Shown: piece by piece, positions 58,916 to 64,000 of the stretch
Layout: the number at the start of each line of letters is the position of its first letter
How positions within the stretch are numbered: the first letter of the stretch is position 1
DNA from: Trichosphaerium sp. ATCC 40318
Lineage: Eukaryota > Discosea > Flabellinia > Trichosidae
DNA length: 64,000 nt
Assembly (NCBI GenBank): GCA_038496445.1
Contig: JALMLS010000195.1
Coordinates: 62,001-126,000 of the forward strand
Direction of reading: 5' to 3'
The notes under the pieces: model-generated
The model's database searches: none
What the model was told of the DNA's origin: nothing
The model's input: only the letters and a program-made list of their open reading frames with translations
Program-made: the position numbers and the translations under genes

Positions 58916-59099
58916 AAACCAAAATGCAATCAGGCTGCTTTTTAGTATCACATAAAAGGAACGAAAACAAGTACGTCCTTTATAGTAAACCACGTTGTCA
59001 AATCGATGCTACAGTTTACTCATTAAGTCATCACGCATTGTGGAAGGTTAAACAGAACCAAACGGATTTTTGGTTAATGTACAATTTTATTAATTTTAT

Positions 59100-59825
59100 T
59101 CAACTTTCGTCAAGGAGAACCTTTTTTCTTTTTCCTTTCTTATAAATACACTGTAAAATAAGGTATCCGTCATCATCCCACTCTTTATACTCACCATGCC
59201 TTTTACCTTTTCTATTATAATAGCACTCCGTAGTGAGTACACCATTAATGTTCCACTCTTTGTACAAACCGACTACTTTGCCGTCCTGATAAACACATTT
59301 AGACCTTATCTGTCCGTTATTGTGCCACCATTTATACTCTCCGTGGACGTTACCATCCTTTATAAACCAGTCTAAACAGAGTTCTCCATTGTTATAATAC
59401 CGTTTCTGCTCTCTATCTCTCTTTCCGTACTTGTAGAAGCAAGAAATATGAGGAATACCGTTCGGATACCATTCCGAATACTTGCCGTGCTTCTCATCGT
59501 TTGCGTATGTACACTTTACCCTGTGTTTCCCGTTTCTATGCCATTCTTGGTGCGTGCCGCATAGTTTATCTTGTATATAGTGACTTTTTGTGCTTAATTG
59601 TCCGTTTGGATGCCATTCTATGTATTCACCGTGCCGCTTACCGGTTTTCCAGTATTGTTGTTGAATTACCCTTCCTTTACTTTTTTTCTTCCAAACTCCA
59701 GTGTTTTTTAGTTTAGCATCAAATCTCGTACTCGTAGCCGCTTTACGCGATAATAGAGGCCACAAACAATAAACTTGGTGGTTTAAATCCATTATATCAA
59801 GTTGTAACTCCATGGGTAGGTCCAA
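59100..59825 (-). CDS. intronless F-box-like/MORN_2 repeat protein
   Basis: Single frame starting MDLPMELQLDIMDLNHQVYC, followed by LWPLLSRKAATSTRFDAKL, the same N-terminal block as in the genes at 12.5 and 25.9 kb. About eight MORN_2 repeats follow (IEWHPNGQLSTKSHYIQDKL, EWYPNGIPHISCFYKYGKRD), ending in a lysine-rich KKGKRKKVLLDES. No introns. The gene overlaps nothing else. Function unknown; see the related genes. Confidence 0.82.
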   Translation of the reverse strand: MDLPMELQLDIMDLNHQVYCLWPLLSRKAATSTRFDAKLKNTGVWKKKSKGRVIQQQYWKTGKRHGEYIEWHPNGQLSTKSHYIQDKLCGTHQEWHRNGKHRVKCTYANDEKHGKYSEWYPNGIPHISCFYKYGKRDREQKRYYNNGELCLDWFIKDGNVHGEYKWWHNNGQIRSKCVYQDGKVVGLYKEWNINGVLTTECYYNRKGKRHGEYKEWDDDGYLILQCIYKKGKRKKVLLDES

Positions 59826-61739
59826 TATATTGATTGGATGCGCGGAACGCAGAAAAGACTACAATGATGAGTTTGTAAAAATAGAGGTTACAAAACGTTT
59901 TCGCGCTCTACCACTGGCGGGCTTTGTGTTTTAACAGAACGTAAATGTATATAGAGATATCGTACCATGATTGTAGGTTCTTGTGATGCAGTTCCTTCAA
60001 TGTTCAGAAAATAGTAAAAAAGAAACTTCACTAAAACTCCGTTTACCATTTTGGAATGCTCGCTCAAACGAAACGCTAAAGTTCGAAAACTACACCAGCT
60101 TCAATTGGACAGGTATTTGAGTCGTCTTATATGAGAGAACCGATAGAAATAATGGAAACAGAAAATAAAGACGGTCACATTTGAAGGCTTCCAGAAAATA
60201 GTGTATTTTTACACCAGTTTAGTATCCAAGTAATTCAACTTTGTAACTATACTATTTTGGTTGTACATACCTGTTTTGCAGGCGTCACACTCACCTACAA
60301 GAAGTTTGTCACTGCAGATACCTCAGAATACTATTAGCTATTTACCTATGATTTGTACAACAAGTTGCTATTCGCTGATAACCTTTGGTTTGTAAACTGA
60401 GTTTAATAAGGCAATTCCAGAATTAGAATCACGTTTATTGTTACAGTCATGATTGCAATGCATACCTTGTAAAATCCGTAATACTTTTGACACTTTCTTG
60501 ATCGTACCCAATGACTCAACATCTTTGGTTGGGTTTCATATTGTCGTAAGAAAAGCACAAAAGAAGCTCATGGAAACTTCAGACTATATTAACAAGGCAC
60601 CCATATACTGTTGTGCTTAGTGATTCTAACCAAAAAATATGGTATGTTTTCTAAATACTAGGTATTAAAGCTAAGGTTCCATGCTGTTGTTATTGATGGT
60701 ACTTTCAATATAGACGAAGTTGACATTTTGCGAATTTATTTCTTCCCTCCTGAACCGCAAGTTGCACCAATGTTTCATTGATTAACCTCACCAAAAGAAA
60801 AGTGCTGCAACACAAAGTGTCAGTACATTTTTATCAACACGTTTCAACCTTTGCTATTCTGTGTAGAGCAACAAAGACTCTTGTTCCTGATAGGTACAGT
60901 CAAAATGGTTAGGCGTAGTAAGCCTGATTCGCCATTTACAACAGATGGCGGCTTGTACCGCTTTGCTGGCAAAAAAGCCAAAAACTGATTTAGTTTTGTG
61001 TCTCGGCCAACGCTCCTAAAACGCGTACAAATAGTCGAACTTGGCTCTCTACGCCCGCAAAGGCAGTATGCAAGCGGAAACGTGTAAGTGTAAGTCAACA
61101 TTAGCAAACAAACTTAAACACTATCACAACCCACTAGCCCGTAGAAACACAACCTCAGTACGCTTCCCTACCATTCTAAACAAAAACCAAAAAACACAGT
61201 TTAAAAATACCTTTTTGAAACTAAAAGCTGTTTAAAACCTCATGGTGCCCACTGTGGTGTAATATTACTAATACCACAATTTTTTCCCAACGCGAATAAG
61301 AAATTCAAAAGCTCGATGATGTATAGTACTACTGCAGGATCGGAAACTGTTTGTCAGGGCTACGGCTCAGTCCAGGCTGAACACTATGCCATCAATGAAA
61401 GTTAACTATTCGGTGGCTACATGGTGGCGTGGGTGCCTTTGCAAAGGGACTAAGGTTTGAGATATTGGTTTACGGAATTCCATCCTACATTTACTATTTT
61501 TTATGGTTAGATGAGCAGGCTTGGAAGAATGATACACTTAAATTCAGCAGGCTATTTTTCAAGACAAGATAGAACCAACAGAAAATAGTGAAAGTTGGTT
61601 GTATCCGTTTAGGTTTTATTCTCACTTTTGAAGTGCGAGCTCTTTACACTTACGTCTTTTAATTCCTAGTTGGAGTCTATTACTCACTGAACATTTTACA
61701 ACCAAAGCTTAATCGCCATTTTAAATAGAATGTTGCATG
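59826..61739. other. long stretch without a confident gene; possible decayed exons
   Basis: About 1.9 kb. Two open stretches look exon-like: about 60469-60548 (IPCKIRNTFDTFLIVPNDST, then SLVGFHIV with a GTAAGA donor) and about 60660-60780 (KLRFHAVVIDGTFNIDEVDI, then LRIYFFPPEPQVAPMFH and a stop). They could be the 3' end of one small or decayed gene, but no start or full set of joins was found. Short basic frames at 60844-61107 (-) and 61041-61235 (+) overlap each other and have no family features. The right edge is the boundary of the inverted duplication. Confidence 0.3.
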
Positions 61740-63705
61740 TACACATTCTTTACATTATTCGTCCCTTGAGGACAATTACCAAACCGGGAAAAGTGAGTTC
61801 ATTCAACTGATTTTTTTAAGGTTAAGTTTTTTGACGAAAAACTCGACATCCCAATTATTCAACTGAAGCAATGTTACGCGCCTACACACAAGCGTACGTA
61901 TATGTTGGCATTATGGTGCATATAATGGCTCCATTAGAACACGGTCTGTATCTGTCAGAACAAACGTTCGGAAAACAGCTCCTAAACGCTGTTACTCGTT
62001 GAATACTAGCCGCTCAGTCGATATCTATCAATATCCTCCTTCTAAACCCAATACCATTCTCAATATTGTGCCTCAAGGGTACAATATGGTGGTAGAGCGC
62101 ATGGGAAAGTTCCTAGCTGTTCAACCGTCAGGTATTAAGACGTTTAGCAAAACAAAAAAGCGTTATTTTTAACGCAACGCTAGGATGGTTCTTAGCAATC
62201 CCTTTTATCGATAAAGTTGCATACGTACACGATATGAGAGAAATGGTACAATAAAATACAAACTATGCAACCATGCGCATCTAAACTCATCAGGCAATAT
62301 TCATCGAACCTCAATTCGCAGTTACAAGGGATAACGTCAGGTTAGAACTCACTCAATGGTTTTTTTGTAACAAATCAAAAACTGACCAATTTATTATTAC
62401 AGTGTTCACCTCTCAGGAAATCTATACGTGCAGATCGAAGATGCACATGACGCTAGCTACAAAGTTCGTCGTGTATTGTATTCTATAACAATGATGGCTC
62501 AGGCGCTTATGCGTACAGAATGTGGTAAAGTACGACTTAAAAATTTTCTAACAAGTTTTTTTTTTTGTTTTGAACTCATTTTTTTCTTCGTGTAGCTTGA
62601 ACTCGATGAACTCTTCCACAACAGAAAGACTCTTAACTCAAACTTATTGGATGGTATGAAAGATGCTTGTACGAAATGGAGGTGTAATGTATTACGTTAT
62701 GAAGTCACCGATATAAAACCTGACCCAATGGTGAGTTCATAGTTGTGCACGTTTTTTTGTTTGGACTCTTTTCCTGACTTGTAGTTGTGTAGATCGCTAA
62801 GGCTATGGACAGACAAGCTGCAGCAGAACGTAACAGAAGGGAACAGGTTCTAGAGGCTACTGCAAAGAAACAAGGAATGGTAAGTTTTCTGAAGACATTT
62901 ATGAAAGTTTTAAGAAAGATGTTAGGTTGAAGTGTCTGAAGGTCAAAGACAAAAAGATATTAACGAATCTGAAGGTATGAAGATTCGTATCTTGAATGAA
63001 ACATCCGCAAAAGCAACAACAATACGAGAGCTTGCACAAGCGCAAGCAGATGCAACAAAAATGAAGGCTAGCGCTCAAGTACGTCCAAGAAGTCGAAAAT
63101 CCATTTTTTTTCCCTTTAAACTCACTGTTTCTCAAAAGGCTGAAGCTCTCGCCATTGTTGGTAAATCTCTTGCCAACGAGGAAGGAAAGAATGCCTTGAA
63201 GGCTAACTTGTCATCTGAGTACTTTAAGAGCTTTGAAAAGATTGTACAATCCTCAAACACAGTTGTACTACCTCAAGATGTTGGCTCTGTAGATTCAGTT
63301 ATTGGACGTGCTGTAACTCTTATGGGTGGCTTAGCAGGAGGAAAAGATTCAACCTCTAAAAAAGATGAGTCAACTGATACACAATAACCAATGAACACAA
63401 ACATTGGAATGATATTCAGATTCTGTATGAACATTTTCCGGCTTTGTATCAGCTGAACTACAAACGCCGACTGTAACAAAAAAAAAGGCACGTTAACTGA
63501 AAGACAATAAATATGTTTTGAAAGGACGACATAAAAAACTGAAGTTGTTATCGGCTGATGCATCAAATTATTGACTTTTTTTGGGTCTAGTTCTACAATT
63601 ACAGCGTTTATTTGGGGTTTTTTACAATTAGATGTGCCCTTGTGTAGGCATGAGGTTCATATTAGAAAGTGTAGAATCCATTTCTCCATCAAGCCTCTCT
63701 AACTC
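61740..63705 (+). repeat. right arm of the ~1.95-kb inverted segmental duplication
   Basis: Matches the reverse complement of 29077-31010 end to end, including introns and intergenic sequence. This arm contains the complete 3' end of the coiled-coil gene in its own context, so it is the likely source and the left arm the derived copy. Confidence 0.9.
61871..63387 (+). CDS. mitochondrial stomatin-like protein 2 (SPFH/band 7), copy 2
   Basis: Same structure as copy 1: MLRAYTQA, a 44-nt intron with donor GTACGTATATG, then the presequence-like TRSVSVRTNVRKTAPKRC and the SPFH domain, ending KKDESTDTQ. All domain segments listed for copy 1 are present and the exon-intron boundaries are the same. 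Seen differences include Gln for Glu in ELAQAQADATKMK and Pro for Ser in QVRPRSRKS. No stop or frameshift is evident. Likely inner-mitochondrial-membrane scaffold. Confidence 0.9.
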
Positions 63706-64000
63706 ATTCTTGGCTTCAGAAATCTTCAATTTCACCAACTCGATATCTGCTGGTAACCCATGATATTTACCAACCTTTTCTCGTAATGGCGCTAACTCTT
63801 CTTCACATTGCTTAATTTTAGCAGCTTGTAGACTCAAAGATGAGTGAAAAACGCCTTTAGAAACTTTACTCTCGCTCAACTTTTTCTTTTGATTGCCAAT
63901 CGCAATATCATACTCCTGAGCCTTACTTGCAAGATACTGAAGCGTTTTTTCTAATTTTTGACGTTGTCTGATGGTGTCAGGTACGCTAGTGGCAATTTGT
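63628..64000 (-). CDS. 3' part of a coiled-coil protein
   Basis: The minus strand is open from the window edge to the stop at 63628-63630, so the start lies outside. The sequence is almost entirely heptad-rich helix: TIRQRQKLEKTLQYLASKAQ, FHSSLSLQAAKIKQCEEELA, LPADIELVKLKISEAKNELE, RLDGEMDSTLSNMNL. The 'LPaDieLvklkieeak.EL..L' ending is reminiscent of HAUS augmin subunit 1, a spindle-microtubule factor, but this is a weak match by eye. A fragment of its last 25 codons was carried into the inverted duplication at 29077. Confidence 0.6.
   Translation of the reverse strand, partial: QIATSVPDTIRQRQKLEKTLQYLASKAQEYDIAIGNQKKKLSESKVSKGVFHSSLSLQAAKIKQCEEELAPLREKVGKYHGLPADIELVKLKISEAKNELERLDGEMDSTLSNMNLMPTQGHI

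Noticed and set aside
1-64000. Bacterial or viral genome as the source of the whole window
   Set aside because: Most recognisable proteins are split by short spliceosomal introns with conserved donors and acceptors, and mitochondrial and secretory signals are present; only five genes are intronless.
1-64000. Many in-frame stops and frame changes inside recognisable genes, suggesting pseudogenes
   Set aside because: The breaks coincide with donor/acceptor pairs, and removing 40-80 nt introns restores continuous conserved proteins.
1-64000. tRNA or rRNA genes
   Set aside because: Scanning for TTCGA-type T-loops with flanking stems and for conserved rRNA words found no convincing candidate; a covariance-model search would be needed to exclude them fully.

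Overview
This window is nuclear DNA from a eukaryote with a compact, intron-rich genome. The genes are broken by many short introns, mostly about 40 to 80 nt. Donors are usually GTACGT- or GTAAGT-like and acceptors are T-rich ending in TAG or CAG. Intergenic gaps are usually under 1 kb and both strands are used. I see no operons, Shine-Dalgarno sites, rRNA or tRNA. The gene set mixes an animal-type transglutaminase with families that animals lack (DUF2838 glycerophosphocholine acyltransferase, DUF5054). A single-celled relative of animals or another free-living protist fits this best, but the lineage is an inference with low confidence.

Layout: 1-2.0 kb, 3' part of a leucine-rich protein (+). 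2.6-8.9 kb, two secreted enzymes on the minus strand: an FAD amine oxidase and a DUF5054 hydrolase-like protein. 9.1-12.2 kb, MUTYH-type adenine glycosylase (-), divergent from a phospho-base cytidylyltransferase (+) whose three introns all read as GC-AG. 12.5-13.6 kb, an intronless MORN_2-repeat gene. 14.1-15.4 kb, an amidohydrolase. 16.2-19.5 kb, an SH3-WW-BTB-BTB scaffold, divergent from a Stealth-family phosphotransferase (19.8-21.6 kb). 22.1-24.1 kb, a secreted FAD oxidoreductase. 24.6-25.6 kb, a HEPN-like protein. 25.9-28.1 kb, two intronless genes (F-box/MORN_2 and F-box/LRR). 29.4-30.9 kb, a mitochondrial stomatin-like protein. 31.2-35.3 kb, an unknown gene, a small basic protein and a CRAL-TRIO protein. 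35.6-39.7 kb, a repeat protein with a nuclease-like C-terminus followed by an ATP-dependent DNA ligase. 40.0-41.6 kb, a spliced F-box gene. 41.9-46.4 kb, a transglutaminase with an N-terminal lamin-tail-like domain. 46.9-49.1 kb, GPC acyltransferase. 49.5-52.4 kb, a laccase-like multicopper oxidase. 52.6-53.8 kb, an intronless F-box/LRR gene with 13 near-identical repeats. 54.0-58.9 kb, two tandem aquaglyceroporins. 59.1-59.8 kb, a third MORN_2 gene. 59.8-61.7 kb, a degraded-looking stretch. 61.9-63.4 kb, the second stomatin-like copy. 63.6 kb to the end, the 3' part of a coiled-coil gene.

Three themes stand out. First, five intronless F-box-like/MORN_2 or F-box/LRR genes lie scattered among intron-rich genes, and their organisation recalls repeat-protein families of large DNA viruses. 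Second, there is recent segmental duplication: a roughly 1.95 kb inverted copy of the stomatin-like gene about 31 kb away, and a roughly 2 kb tandem copy of the aquaporin gene. Third, several introns can only be spliced in frame as GC-AG. Exon joins were worked out by eye from reading frame, splice signals and family motifs; the gene ends are firmer than every internal junction.
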